A DNA stretch of 64,000 nt from Ziziphus jujuba (Eukaryota; Streptophyta; Magnoliopsida; Rosales; Rhamnaceae), in contig NC_083384.1 in assembly GCF_031755915.1 (NCBI RefSeq), forward strand, positions 24,569,001 to 24,633,000. Reading direction: 5' to 3'. This document shows, piece after piece, positions 34,621 to 46,010 of the stretch. Each line of letters starts with the position of its first letter. Positions within the stretch are counted from its first letter, which is position 1. Below the pieces are notes generated by a model. It did no database searches and was not told the DNA's origin. It worked only from the letters and a program-made list of their open reading frames with translations. A program made the translations under genes and the position numbers.

Positions 34621-37366
34621 CCAATTTTGATTCTCAAAAGTTTGAATAAAGTTGTTATTTGCTCTTCTAAAAATTGGAAACCACACTTTAGGATTGCCTT
34701 ATGGTGCACTATTGAATTATTGTATCTCCCATGTGTTATTTTCCTCACAAATTTTGTCCTATCATAAGCTTGTGAGGATGAGAAGGAATCCTTCTTTTTT
34801 TTCGGAGCTATAAGCACAATTAAACACAAGTATTCAACTAGCATTCTAATAACACAAAAGACTACAAAAATGTTGTAGCACAAAGATCACACAATCAACT
34901 AAACCAATCATTAAAATCACTCAAACTTCTTAAAGGGTTTTTAACAGACACTTTCTAGGAAAAATTATTGCCCTTTTCTTCATGTCTTCAATTGATTTCC
35001 AAAAGCTTTCCAAAATTACAATGCACATAACCATTAACACTTCAATTCCTCAATCATTTTCTCCACCAAACCTCAAAGTGAATAACTTCAAAAAAATATC
35101 CAACTCCTGTTTCTTCCAAAAATAAAACATTAATTAACATATACAAGGTCTCCCACAAGAAGATCAACTATTTCTTCAAAATTTCAAATGAAAGTACAGA
35201 AGTAACTTACTTGAAATCTTCAAAATGCTCTAAACTCTAACCTTCTTGAGAATCCTTTAAAGCTTGAGGAAAAATTAAAAGAAATGGAATTCTTGAAAAG
35301 TTACCCTGGAAAATGAGTAATAGGATAAATAATGCTTAAAGATTTGAATGAAACTTAAGCCTTGCTAGCCAATGATAGAGGTTTTTCAGTGAGTTTTTTC
35401 AGCGGGGTGATGTTGTTTGTGTGAGAGAAAAGAGAAGAGGAGAAAAAATATGAAAATTATGGCTCTTTTTATTTTAAATATCTATCCCTAAAATAGCTGT
35501 GACACCTGAGCCTTTATCTAATTTTTTGTTTCCTTTTTTTTTTTTGGGTCTAAAACCCAGTGCTGCATCATTCTATATACAAGGTTAAGATGTTAGATTT
35601 AGGCTTGAAAATCCTCATTCGCAATGCTGCAGCTTTCTAAGCATAGAGCTACGGCACTTAGGCCACCCTAAAATGAATGTTAAAAACCCTAATCACTATG
35701 TCACAGCTCTTTAAATATAGAGTCGTGGCTTTCAAGCCTTGCTAACACCGATCAAAAGCCTCATTCTACACTATCACAGCTTTGAACTTTGGGAGTTGTC
35801 GCTCTGGACCCTCGAGGTTTTCCATTGTAAAAATTTGAAAATGAGCACTAGCAACTCTTGTTATTCAAAGCCACGACTAGTGATGAAAGCGTCTATATCA
35901 ACGGAAATGTTAAAAGTATATTTTATGAAGATGTTGATAAAATATCAATGTTGTTGAAAATGTCAGAAAATTTACGAAAACTATATATATTTATTAAAAA
36001 ACATAATTTTACACACATAACACTTAGAATAGAAAAATAAAACAATAATGAATCAATTGATCTATATTGTTTGAATGTTATATAACTATAAAAAAAATAT
36101 AACATTGAAACTTTAGCAAAATCATAAAAGTAAAACTTATTTAGTTCAATTATAGTTGAATCAATTAATAAGCACAAAAAACAGTTAAAAAAAAAAAGGT
36201 AAACAGTATAAAAATGAAAATTTTATAATATTAATTTTGAAAATTTATAAAGTTGAAATTTTTATATAGTTATTTTTTAAATTTAGAATATATTTAATGA
36301 GCTTTTATTTCATTTGTTTATATGTTTAATTTATTTTTTTAATATAGTTAATTTTTAAATTAGAATCTATTTAATGAGCTTTTATTTCATTTGTTTATAT
36401 GTTTAATTTATCTTTTTTTAATGGTGTTAATTGTACTAATATATATGTGCTATAAAATTATCATTTATAATTCTATGTATTTTGTTACTTTACCAATTTG
36501 TTTCTATTCAAACTAGTTCTAAATGGTTTTGAAAAAAATAATATTTCTAAATGTATCATTTAAAAAAAAAAAAAACTATCTTCATTGCTATGTTTTTTTT
36601 TTCAAATAATGCAATGTAATATATATTAAAGCCTATGATTTTTAAGTTAAGTGGCCCTAGATATTAGAAGCCCACATATTTTAACTATTAGACTTTATTT
36701 ACTTGAGGTCCATAATTTACATTTATAACTTTTCAGTCCATTTAACTTACTTAACAGCTCACAACCCTAGTAGGGTCATCTTCATCAAAAATTTCACCCA
36801 GTAGCCTATCCCATACAATTTCAAATCTAAACCTTCAACAAGATCAATATCTTCCATTATCGAAGAAATTCTAGTCAAATATCCACCAAAACAAATGATT
36901 TAGCTCTGACATATCAACGATATCATGATTATCAGAGGTATTCTAAAAATTTTGTAGAAAAATCGATGACACAAAGGATGACTTATCTTACAACCCCATA
37001 TTGGTGTTACTAATGTCAAACTTCTGAATTGTCGATGATATGTTGCTGATTTTTTTGATTTTTTCATCCATGGTCTCAACTCTTGAGTTTTTGCCTTGTG
37101 CAATAACTTAATGGATTAATTTCATCTACCTCTTTAATTTAAATATAATTTAGTCTCTCTAATTTCAAAAATATTACCAACCTATTCTTGGATTCCAAAA
37201 TGTTTTCATCTATCCCTTTATTATTCCATTCACACACTTGAAAAATATTATCCACACCCCCAAAGGGGTACTAGCTATAATTTTTAAAACTTAAGGGATT
37301 AAATTGTAATTAATCCAAACCTAAGCGGGTCCATATGTAATATTTTCTAACTAAATTCATCACTTA
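34621..37366 (-). other. Athila interior between pol and the post-pol ORF, degraded
   Basis: No clear coding content. The part 35400-35850 repeats phrases such as GCTGCAGCTTT, TGTCACAGCTCT and GAGTCGTGGCT, like those in the Athila LTR U3, so it may contain LTR-derived sequence. A tandem duplication of 77 bp lies at 36267-36420. Confidence 0.4.
36267..36420. repeat. tandem duplication, period 77 bp
   Basis: Two adjacent copies sharing ATTTAATGAGCTTTTATTTC and the following TTTGTTTATATGTTTAATTTA, with a few differences. AT-rich, no coding content. Confidence 0.85.
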
Positions 37367-37678
37367 TGTGACGACCAGTGTGGGTGAGTGTAGGGCATTG
37401 GTAGGCTACCTGTTGTCTTATCTCACATTACCCGAGTGTAGATCAGGAGATGATTCAAATGTAATAATAGTTACTCTCATAAGGCTAAGGTCTTTTCAGA
37501 ACAGTTAGTTTCAAGGTTCGAAAGAACTTTGAAGTTAAACATGCTTAAGCGAGAATAATCTTAGGATGGATAACATCTTGGAGAGCTAAGAACAAAAAAT
37601 CTCACACTGAGTGTGATGGCTAAATTGGAGACTATCGACAGAGAGTGATAGATTCACCAATGGAGACAAGATGTTGCA
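37367..37678 (+). mobile_element. Cassandra-type TRIM solo LTR with 5S rRNA-like sequence
   Basis: It starts TGTGACGACC and ends ATGTTGCA. It is flanked by perfect 5-bp duplications ACTTA (37362-37366 and 37679-37683), so it is a solo LTR. The segment 37527-37590 follows plant 5S rRNA closely (GAACTTTGAAGTTAAACATG, CTTAAGCGAGAATAATC, TTAGGATGGATAACATCTTGG), covering the internal promoter region. LTRs carrying 5S-derived sequence define the Cassandra TRIM family. It is collinear with the LTRs of the element at 62504-63170. It is inserted in the Athila interior. Confidence 0.88.
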
Positions 37679-37799
37679 ACTTATCTATTTGATCTGAATT
37701 CCTCCAGACTTGTTTCAATTCATATTGTCACAAAATGCAAAAATTAAAAAAGTAACTGAAAAATCAAAATTAAATATGAATACAAGAAAAGAAATAAAT

Positions 37800-39250
37800 T
37801 AAAAACCAAAAAGAAAACAAAAAATTTTAGTAAGCTTAGGCTGCCTTTAAGTAACATTGCTTTATAGTCTTCAACCAAACTTTTATCAATTTCACTTAGG
37901 TAATTCCAAAGTAAATGCAAACCCTCCCTCCATATATGGTTTCAAAAATGTTGACCATTGACTATGAAATTTTCCTTAAACAAATTTTCCAGTTCCATAA
38001 AAAGAAAAAACCTGCACAACTATAAAAGGTCCTTACTATTTAGTTTTAAGTTTACTATAAAATAAACAAAGTCTAGAATTATAAAGCAACTATTTAGTTT
38101 TAAGTTTACTAGAAAATAAAAAAAGTCTAGAATTATAAAGCCAAACTTTTTGTCCAACTTTAAACTCTCTTTTCAATAAGTGATAATCGTGCCATCATTT
38201 ATTTTTCTCCTAGTAAATCTTGGCATTCGCATATGCATTGAGTTGAAATTCATCCAACTCAATTAACTGAAAAAGTCTTGTCATATCTGCAGCTTGCATC
38301 TCAAAATTCAATAGCTTCATAGCCCAATAAGCACAATACTCCAACTCCATGGGAAAATGGCAAGCCTTTCTAAACATTAATCAGTAAGGAGACATTCCTA
38401 AATGTGTCTTAAATACGGTTCCATATGCTAACAATGCATCATCCAACTACTTGAACAATCCATTTTGTATGCATTGACTATCTTTTCCAAAATTTGTTTA
38501 AGCTCCCTGTTAGCAATCTCTTCTTGCCCGCTAGTTTAAGGATGGTATGGTGTAGCAACCTTATACTTTACTTCATACTTAGCCAAAAGTTTCTCGAATT
38601 GTTGTTATAAAAATGAGAACTACCATGACTTATAATGGCTCTTGATGTAAAAATGTTCTTACATGAGAATCATTAGTCAACAAAGCAATAACTTCCACCT
38701 ATTTTTACAAATAATCCATGGCTACTAGAATATATTTGTTTCAAAATGAAGGAGGGAATGGTCCCATGAAATCAATTCCCTAAACATCCGAAAAATTCCA
38801 CCTATAGTATATTAGTCAATGGCATCTTATGTCCCTTTAAAATATTACATGTCTTTTAACATCGATCATAAGCAATTACAAAAGTATAAACATCCTTAAA
38901 AATGCAGGCCAATAAAAACTCAATTTTAATACCCTTGTCGCTATATTTGATTATGCACAATGACCTCTATAATTTGAAGGATGATAATGCTTCCAAATTT
39001 TCACCATCTTTTCCTTTAGAACATCTCCTATGTTATCAAAATAAAGCTTATACAAACTGGTTCTTCCCAAAGATAATGCTTTATATCAGAGAGAAACTTC
39101 TTCTTTTGCTACCATGGCATCTTAGGAGGTAGCTTTCCACGGACCAAATAATTAACATAATTAGCATACCAAAGATAACTATTTGCTTCGACAACTAATA
39201 ACTGCAAATTAAGAAAATTTTTAGTAATCTCATTTTCCTCTTATATTATA
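37800..39250 (-). pseudogene. Athila integrase region, decayed
   Basis: On the minus strand the pieces read in order: WYANYVNYLVRGKLPPKMPW (end of RNase H/start of integrase, near 39130-39170), then HYHPSNYRGHC, then VWGIDFMGPFP-like V-stop-GIDFMGPFPPSF near 38760, NKYILVAMDYL, RELKQILEKIV, and HDYHLLKREFKVGQKVWLYNS near 38150. Many stops interrupt it. The order and motifs match Athila integrases. Confidence 0.8.
38035..38142. repeat. tandem duplication, period 54 bp, in the integrase C-terminus
   Basis: Copies 38035-38088 and 38089-38142 are almost identical (they begin ACTATTTAGTTTTAAG and end TCTAGAATTATAAAGC). They duplicate the end of the integrase reading. Confidence 0.9.
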
Positions 39251-40480
39251 TCTTTCTTTATTCTAGACAAGTGATAAACAACTACATTTTTTGTCCTCTT
39301 TTTATCAATAATTATCATGTCAAATTCCTACAATGAAAGAACCCATCGAGTCAATCTCGACTGAAACTCCTTCTTATCTAATAAATACTTAATGATTGAG
39401 TTTTCTATATAGACTATGGATTCAATTGAGTGCAATAACCATGTTTGCATAATTAATCGTGTACAACTACTTATTTTTCATTAGCCATAAAACTGTGCCA
39501 TTTGCATAGTTAGTAGCATGACACATGATCTCAAAAGGTAGTGCCCAATCCAGTGCAATAATAAATAGAGCCGACGTTAGCTTCTCTTTCAATGTTATAA
39601 AAACTTTTGTGCATTCATCATTAAACTCAAAAGGCAATCCTTAATCAAAAGATTGCATAAAAGGTTAAAGATATTAGAGAAATCCTTTATGCACCTTTTA
39701 TGCAAACTCACATGCCCTAGAAAACTTTTAACTCCTTCAACTGATGTTGGTGATAATAAATTAGCAATTATCTCGACCTTAGCTTTGTTAACCTCAATAC
39801 AATTCTTAGAAATCCGATGACTAAGCACAATTTCTTACGATGAAATAACACTTCTCTCAACTAAGCACCAAGTTAGTATCTTCACACCATTTTGATACCA
39901 ATGTTGACTATTCCTAGCACTCATCAAATGAGTTTCCAAACATAGAAAAGCTATCCATGAATACTTCTATATACTTCCCTATCATATCATTAACTATCGA
40001 TATCATACACCTTTGAAAAGTTGTAGGTGCATTACATAATCCAAATGCCATCTCCGATGAACAAAAATAGCATAAAGACATTTATCTACTCTTAGTTCTC
40101 CAGTGCTATGTCTACTTTATTATATTCCGACCCACATTCTAAGAAGCAATAGTAAGAATATCCAACAAGTCTTTCAAACACCTAATCAATGAAAGGTAAC
40201 GGAAAGCAAAAATTTCTTGTAGATTTATTCAATTTCCTATGCTTTCCAATCTATCACTGTCCTTGTAAATATTAATTCATTCTTCTCATTCTTCATAATT
40301 TTCATGTATCTTTTCTTAGGCACCATTTGCAATAGACTATCTAAAATTGGATAGATTATCTTAGCCTTACCTAACTTAAGGACATCTGCCTCGACAATAT
40401 TTTGCATATAAGGATTAAGCAGCCTTTGATGATAATTGTTGGTTTGTGATTCTCCGTCAATATCTTGAGCATACAAATAA
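39250..40480 (-). pseudogene. Athila reverse transcriptase/RNase H, decayed
   Basis: RT begins at 40237-40476 (HQRLLNPYMQNIVEADVLKL, AKIIYPILDSLLQMVPKK, NEKNELIFTRTVI). Near 39900-40050 the reading is EMAFGLCNAPTTFQRCM, then EVFMDSFSMFGNSFDEC. The usual active-site FMDD/YVDD is FMDS here, so one catalytic Asp is lost. The connection region at 39595-39828 reads LSHRISKNCIEVNKAKVE and VKSFLGHVSLHKRCIKDFS. Several frames and stops interrupt it. Confidence 0.85.
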
Positions 40481-40713
40481 ATGCACTACTATTTTTTATA
40501 TCTTCAATAAACCATCAAATTGCACTCTTATATGCTCTTAATACCTCCAGCAATTTATCTTTATTTCTAGAAAAATACAATCTTTACCTAGATAAGCATA
40601 CATTAAATAAAGAAGTAACTTTTTTAACTCCACATATGCTTACTTTCATTGTTAATCCTTCTCTTCTATGACTTGTGTAGTGCCAGTCTCAATCTTAATT
40701 TACGACTTAATTA

Positions 40714-41226
40714 CTAATTTCTTAGTCTTAGATTGGATCTCCAAACCGATTGAACTAAACATGCCTCCAATGGATCATTAGAACTACAATTTTTTTCTAG
40801 CACAACAACCGTGTAATCCATTACCTTTTCATCTGAGTCAACTTCCTCCTTTGGGTACTTCATTACGTTGACCATATTGTTTGGCACTTGTTTATCTTGC
40901 ATCCTTACAATAAGATGTCCATTATAAACATTTATCAAAGATCCCCGAATTGGTAGAAAAGGTCTTTTGAAAATCAATGGCACCTCATGATCAACCTCCA
41001 TGTCTACGACACTCAAATTTGTAGAGAACATGAACTTGTACACTTTAACAAAAGCATCTTCAATTATGCCTTTATGGTACTTAACTAAACAATCCACCAA
41101 TTGTAAGGAAACTATAATGGACTTGACCTTTTTAATCTTGAGTTTTTGAAATATAAAAGAAGGCACCAAATTAATATTTGCACCCAGATCACATAAAGCT
41201 TTACTTAAGTATTGTCGATCATGCAT
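40714..41226 (-). pseudogene. Athila aspartic protease region
   Basis: An open stretch of 170 codons. KALCDLGANINLVPSFIF is the retroviral-type aspartic protease motif with Gly-Ala replaced around the active site (DLGA where D-T/S/L-G-A is typical of Athila). VPLIFKRPFL and the MKYPKEEVDSDE segment follow, in the order seen in Athila polyproteins. This is the best preserved coding stretch of the element. Confidence 0.85.
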
Positions 41227-41239
41227 GAAGTTGTAAAAC

Positions 41240-42215
41240 TTCCAAGATCTTTTTGTTTAGGCAGAATTTTACTTTGCAAAATTGCACTACATTTAAAAGC
41301 TTAACAATCTCATATTCTTCAAGCCACCTATTTTTTGGTAAGATATCCTTCATGAGCTTTACATAAGTAAGCATATGGGCTAAAGCATTGTAAAAGAGAT
41401 GTTAATATGCAATTTTTAAAAAACTTCAAGAAATTTAGAAAATTGATTATCCTTTTTTGGTATTTATTCATCAACCGAGTCAGATAAGGAATTTCATACT
41501 CATATAGATTCGTGACCGCTTGCTTATATGCCTTCTTTTTAGCTTGTTTCTCTACATTGTCCTCCATTGCTTTATTATTGTTTCTACTTTTCTTCTTAGT
41601 TGTCCATCTTCACTACTCTTAGAACCTGCTCCACCTACATTGCTTTTATTAGGTTGCTTCTTAATAATTGTTTTCCACAATGTAACTAGATAACCTGTAC
41701 AATTTCTTTACGGTTACTCATAGTGTTACTATGAACGTACCTAAACTTTTTCCCCAAACAAATTTGATTGATTTTAAAGTATAAAGTTGTGATTTTGAAG
41801 AGTTAACTTCTTTGCTTGTTGTTGTTGTTGGAACTCAGGAGGTGGCTTTTTTACATTTTGATTATTGCTCCATGAGAAGTTTGGTGGTCTCCCCAAGCAA
41901 ACTAGCAAGTTGTCCAATTTGACTTTTCAAGTTCTTTATTGATGCAGCTTAATTTTGAAATACAAGTTGTGATTTTGAAGAGTTGACTTCCTTTTTTTTC
42001 GTTGTTGAAACCCAGGAGGTGGCCTTTGTGCATTCTGGTTATTGATCCATAAAAAGTTTTGGTAGATTCCACCAATTTAAATTGTAAGTATTAAAAAAAA
42101 GAGAATTATGTTTTTTGTAATTGTTCAGAAATTGAACATGTTAAGACTAGGTAAAAGGACTCCCAACTTGACAATCCATTATTTCATGCCCAGTAACAAA
42201 AATCTCACAAATTAC
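41240..42215 (-). pseudogene. Athila gag C-terminal region
   Basis: On the minus strand, near 42215-42150, ICEIFVTGHEIMDCQVGSPF represents the C-x2-C...C cysteine motif of Athila gag. It is followed by RPPPGFQQ twice (near 42020 and 41850) and by charged C-terminal sequence to about 41328. The two proline motifs are part of a tandem duplication with a 180-bp period (about 41781-42070). The copia at 42221-45900 separates this part from the rest of gag. Confidence 0.7.
41781..42070. repeat. imperfect tandem duplication, period 180 bp, in Athila gag
   Basis: The blocks starting GTTGTGATTTTGAAGAGTT at about 41786 and 41966, both continuing to AGGAGGTGGC and GGTTATTGATCCAT-like sequence, are two diverged copies of one gag segment. 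Confidence 0.8.
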
Positions 42216-43560
42216 TACGGTGTTAGAAATTTATAATGAATAAAAAATTATTTCTAGAACATTATGACTGTTGATGGAAAGGTACAACTTATAGTGATTT
42301 GTTATTAATAATTGTAAAATGTGTTGTGTATATTTCCAATCAATGTGTCTTTTGCAAAATATTATGTCTTCTCTTGAATTATTGTATCTGCCTGTTATAT
42401 ATATTTCTAAATCATTACTTTTTTAATATCCTTCTGAACTCTATAAATACCATATAGGATTATTTTTTAAGACATTTAAAACCATTAAATAAGTGTGTGT
42501 ATAGAGAGAGTTCAAAACTTTGTTTGGCTCGTTGTTCTTTGGAATCGGAGTGCTATTATTCAAAGAAGGGATTATTGTATCTTGTAAGACAATCGCTGTA
42601 AAACTGTGAGCACCGTAGCAGAACAAATATTGTTTTAAGGAAAAACAATTCAACTCCTACCTCGATATATATATATATATATATAAAGCTCAATTTTTTA
42701 GAAATTTTAATTATAAATAAAACCTGTGAGTTCTTTTTTTTTTTTTTCCTATTATAATTATTTTAGTTGTTTGATATATTAATACAAATAGGGATATTCA
42801 TATATATATATATATATATATATTTTAGATATTTGGTTTTTTAGGTTTATTAATTTCCTAACAACCTTAAGACAATAAAATATTAATAAATTAAATTCGA
42901 TAAATAATTTCTTTCAAACATTGGGTTCTCTGCATGGTTTATATGTACATTTATCTATTTTGTGAGGTTTAGGAATTTTATCCATATTTACATATATATC
43001 TTCTTTAGGAATACACATAAAATTGTATTCTTATTATAACTCCTACATGTTATTTATATAATTTTATTTCACTCGTTTCCGTGCTTACTTTATACATTAC
43101 ATATATATATATATATATATACATATACGTTTTGAATTTATGTGTAGTTATTAGACAATATTTAATGTATAACTATTTTAGTGTTTGTTGTATATATATA
43201 TGTATATATATTTCATTCACATATTCACAAGTGATTATTATATTTTTTTATATAGAGTATATCTATTTATATTGTAACAAGTATTATAGTGGAAATTAAA
43301 TATTTTATATTTTCATCTTAGATTTATAAAATATTTATATTTGTACATACATTTATACATCGTTTTCACATTTTTAATTTTGTTTTATAGACAAAATTAT
43401 TTGTTTAATTTAATTATTGCTTAAGTAGTAATTATTTGTTAATATATATATATATATATTATAGAAATAGCATCTAGTGCATCTTTACCTATTACTACTT
43501 TACCTACATCTTTGGGTCATGCTAAAATTCTGCGAAGTTTGGTGGTTCTAATTTTAAAAA

Positions 43561-44280
43561 ATGGCAACAAAAATGTTATTTTATCTTACGACTTTGAACT
43601 TAGCAGAATTTCTCACTAAGGCTGTTTCAGTTTTTAATGAAAATGAAACTAATGCTCAAATGGTAGCAGTAGTGGTTACATGGCATCATTCGGACTTTCT
43701 AAGTAAAAATTATATTCTCAATGATTTAAGAAATACACTACATAATGTATATAGTAGGGTTAAAACTGCAAAAGATTTATGGCAATCTTTGGAGAAAGCA
43801 TATGAAACAAAAGATGTTGGCACAAAGAAATTCATTGTTGGTAAATTCTTGAATTTAAAATGGTTGATTCAAAAAGTGTCATATATCAAGTCCAAGAGCT
43901 TCAATCATTTTTCATGAAATACAGCTAAAAAAGGAAATTGGTGAGTCTTTTCAAGTGGCTGTAGTGGTTAAAAAATTGCCATCATATTGGAAAGATTTCA
44001 AAAAAATTTTAAAACATAAACATAAAAAGATGGGGCTTGAGAACTTAATTGTGAAATTGAGAATAGAAGAAAATAATCAAATTTTTGAAAAATAAAAGTA
44101 TAAATCCAATGGAAAGCAAAGCAAATGTAGTGGAACAATGGAATAAGACCAATAAGAACAGGAAAAGGAAATTTAAAAATCAAAGTTACAATGGAGGTTC
44201 TAATGGCAGTGAATTTAAAATCAAAGACCTTAGCTGTATTTCAAAAACACCAATAGACCTAAAACTTTCCATTATATAAA
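43561..44280 (+). pseudogene. copia gag remnant
   Basis: The 118-codon ORF at 43561-43917 shows the copia gag (UBN2-type) pattern DLRNTLHNVYSRVKTAKDLW, SLEKAYETKDVGTKKF, VGKFLNLKW. It then shifts frame to ELKKEIGESF-like and LPSYWKDFKKILKHKHKK-type sequence and a basic stretch ending near 44279. No zinc knuckle is intact. Confidence 0.8.
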
Positions 44281-44299
44281 TATCATGGGAATGGTGTAT

Positions 44300-44960
44300 C
44301 ACAATTAAAATATTCTCGAATCATTAGTAGTCTAATGTATGTTATGAGTTGTACAAGACCATATATAGCTTACTTAATTAACAAATTTAGTAGGTACACA
44401 AATAATTCTAATAAATATCAGTGGACAGTAATAATTAGAGTTCTTAGATATCTAAGACGTATCATTGATTATGGATTACATTACATAAGATATCCAATTG
44501 TACTTAAGGGATACAATAAAGCTAATTGGATATCTGACTTAAATGATTTAAGATCCACAAGTGGATTTTTTTTAGCTTAGAGGTAAAACAGTATCTTGAA
44601 AATCTTCCAAGTAAACTTGTATTGCAAAGTGCACAATCGAATCTAAATTTATTGCTTTAGACAAAGCTGAAGAAGAAGCGAAATGGCTTCAAGATTTCCT
44701 AGAGGATATTACACGATGGATAAAACATTTACCTATTATTTGCATACATTGTGATAGTCAATATGTTATTGAAAGAGCACAAAGCCAAAATTATAATGGT
44801 AAATTTCGACATACATGTCGAAGACATAATATTGTAAAATAGTTGCTCTTAAACACAATAACATCTACAGATCATGTGAAATCTAAGGATAATTTTGTGA
44901 ATCTATTTACTAAAGGTTTAACAAGAGAGTAAGTTTATTGTTCATCAAGGGGAACAAGAT
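44300..44960 (+). pseudogene. copia RT end and RNase H remnant
   Basis: It begins SLMYVMSCTRPYIAYLINKF (end of RT). It continues with RVLRYLRRIIDYGLHY, SDLNDLRSTSGFFLA (RNase H start, where DSDWAGDLDDRRST is usual), SKFIALDKAEEEAKWLQ, IHCDSQYVIERAQS, and VKSKDNFVNLFTKGLTRE at the end. Several stops interrupt it. Confidence 0.85.
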
Positions 44961-45504
44961 TAAAGGAATTAATTTAGAGTTGTCTTGATAGCAACCCTAC
45001 CTAATTGACGAGAGATCTTAAGATCTTTGTTCAAAGAAACAATGGAATCTCGACTGACTCTACAAAAACACTAAGAGTCATAAAACTCTACCAATTTCTA
45101 TGATAATTAGCATTGCCTATAATGTGTGTTAGGATAAGCATTGGTTTTAATGACTCCTATACTTTTGAAATCCAACTGGGATTTTACAGGAAACTCTTAC
45201 TCATCGATGTAAGTGTGAAGGGGCTGTTTCTATGAGAATTTTTATAGGCTGAAATTTACTAGAGTACTCATGAAAAGCCATGAATGTTCGAGCCAAAATG
45301 AATACAATGTTAAGTTTTACCATATGTTTAGGAAAAACTCTTAGAAATTTTAGCTAAATTATATAGAGGCAACACAGATGACTTCCTATTAAGAGTTTTT
45401 ACTTAAAATGAATTTCAAAATATCATATTATTCTTTTAAAATATGTTTTTACTTTTTATTTTTTTTTTATTAAGTTTAAAACATGATTGGTTTTTAAAGT
45501 GGAT

Positions 45505-45590
45505 TTTAGGAAATATATGAATCATTCATAGTCGTATATAAAATATCATCTCATAGAGATTGGTTACCACTAACTAAAACAGGATACTTG
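45505..45590 (-). repeat. fragment of Athila LTR inside the copia 3' region
   Basis: The segment GAATCATTCATAGTCGTATA to GATTGGTTACCACTAACTAA follows copy C at about 48165-48230 closely. It is out of place between the copia RNase H and the copia LTR end. Confidence 0.7.
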
Positions 45591-45840
45591 TATCCTAGAA
45601 AACAATTGCTGTAAAACTACGAGCACTGTAGCAAAGCAAATATTGTCTTAAGGAAAGAGAGTTTAACTCTTGCCTCGATCAATATATAAAGATCAACTTT
45701 CTATGAATTTTAATTCTAATAAATACCTATGACTTCTTTTTCTTTATCTCATTACAATTAGTCTAATTGTTTGATATATTAACATACATAGAGATAGAGA
45801 TATTCATATTTATATTTATTTTGTAGATATTTATATCTAA

Positions 45841-45871
<31 letters not shown>

Positions 45872-45902
45872 GGTCTTCTAGGTTTATTGATTTCCTAACA
45901 TA

Positions 45903-46010
45903 TAGGTGTTGACTTGACATAATTGCCAAAGTATCCATCTTGGCATTGACCGCAGAGAATGCATCAATCTCATAAATACCTTGAGATATCCTATCTCCCA
46001 ATCTTTCCAC
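45903..46010 (-). pseudogene. Athila gag, middle piece
   Basis: The minus strand reads GIYEIDAFSAVNAKMDTLAI, the conserved Athila gag phrase that normally follows the ALLE...NNYQW segment. It is cut off from the latter (about 47160-47200) by the gypsy remnant at 46010-47100. Confidence 0.75.

Larger units (their letters stand above)
42221..45900 (+). mobile_element. Ty1/copia element with internal deletion, inserted in Athila gag
   Basis: The 5' LTR is 42221-42863 (TGTTAG...CTAACA, TATA at about 42440). A related segment at about 45585-45900 ends with the same TTTCCTAACA and represents the R/U5 end of the 3' LTR. The flanks TACGG (42216-42220) and TATAG (45901-45905) agree at 3 of 5 positions and may be a decayed target duplication. 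Between the LTRs are gag (43561-44280) and the end of RT plus RNase H (44300-44960). Protease, integrase and most of RT are missing. The U3 part of the 3' LTR does not match; instead 45505-45590 looks like a piece of Athila LTR. Confidence 0.75.

Noticed and set aside
37522..37595. A functional 5S rRNA gene
   Set aside because: Many changes from plant 5S and it lies inside an LTR with TSDs, so it is the Cassandra 5S-like domain.
43081..43299. 72-codon Ile/Tyr-rich ORF
   Set aside because: Translation of TA microsatellites downstream of the copia 5' LTR.
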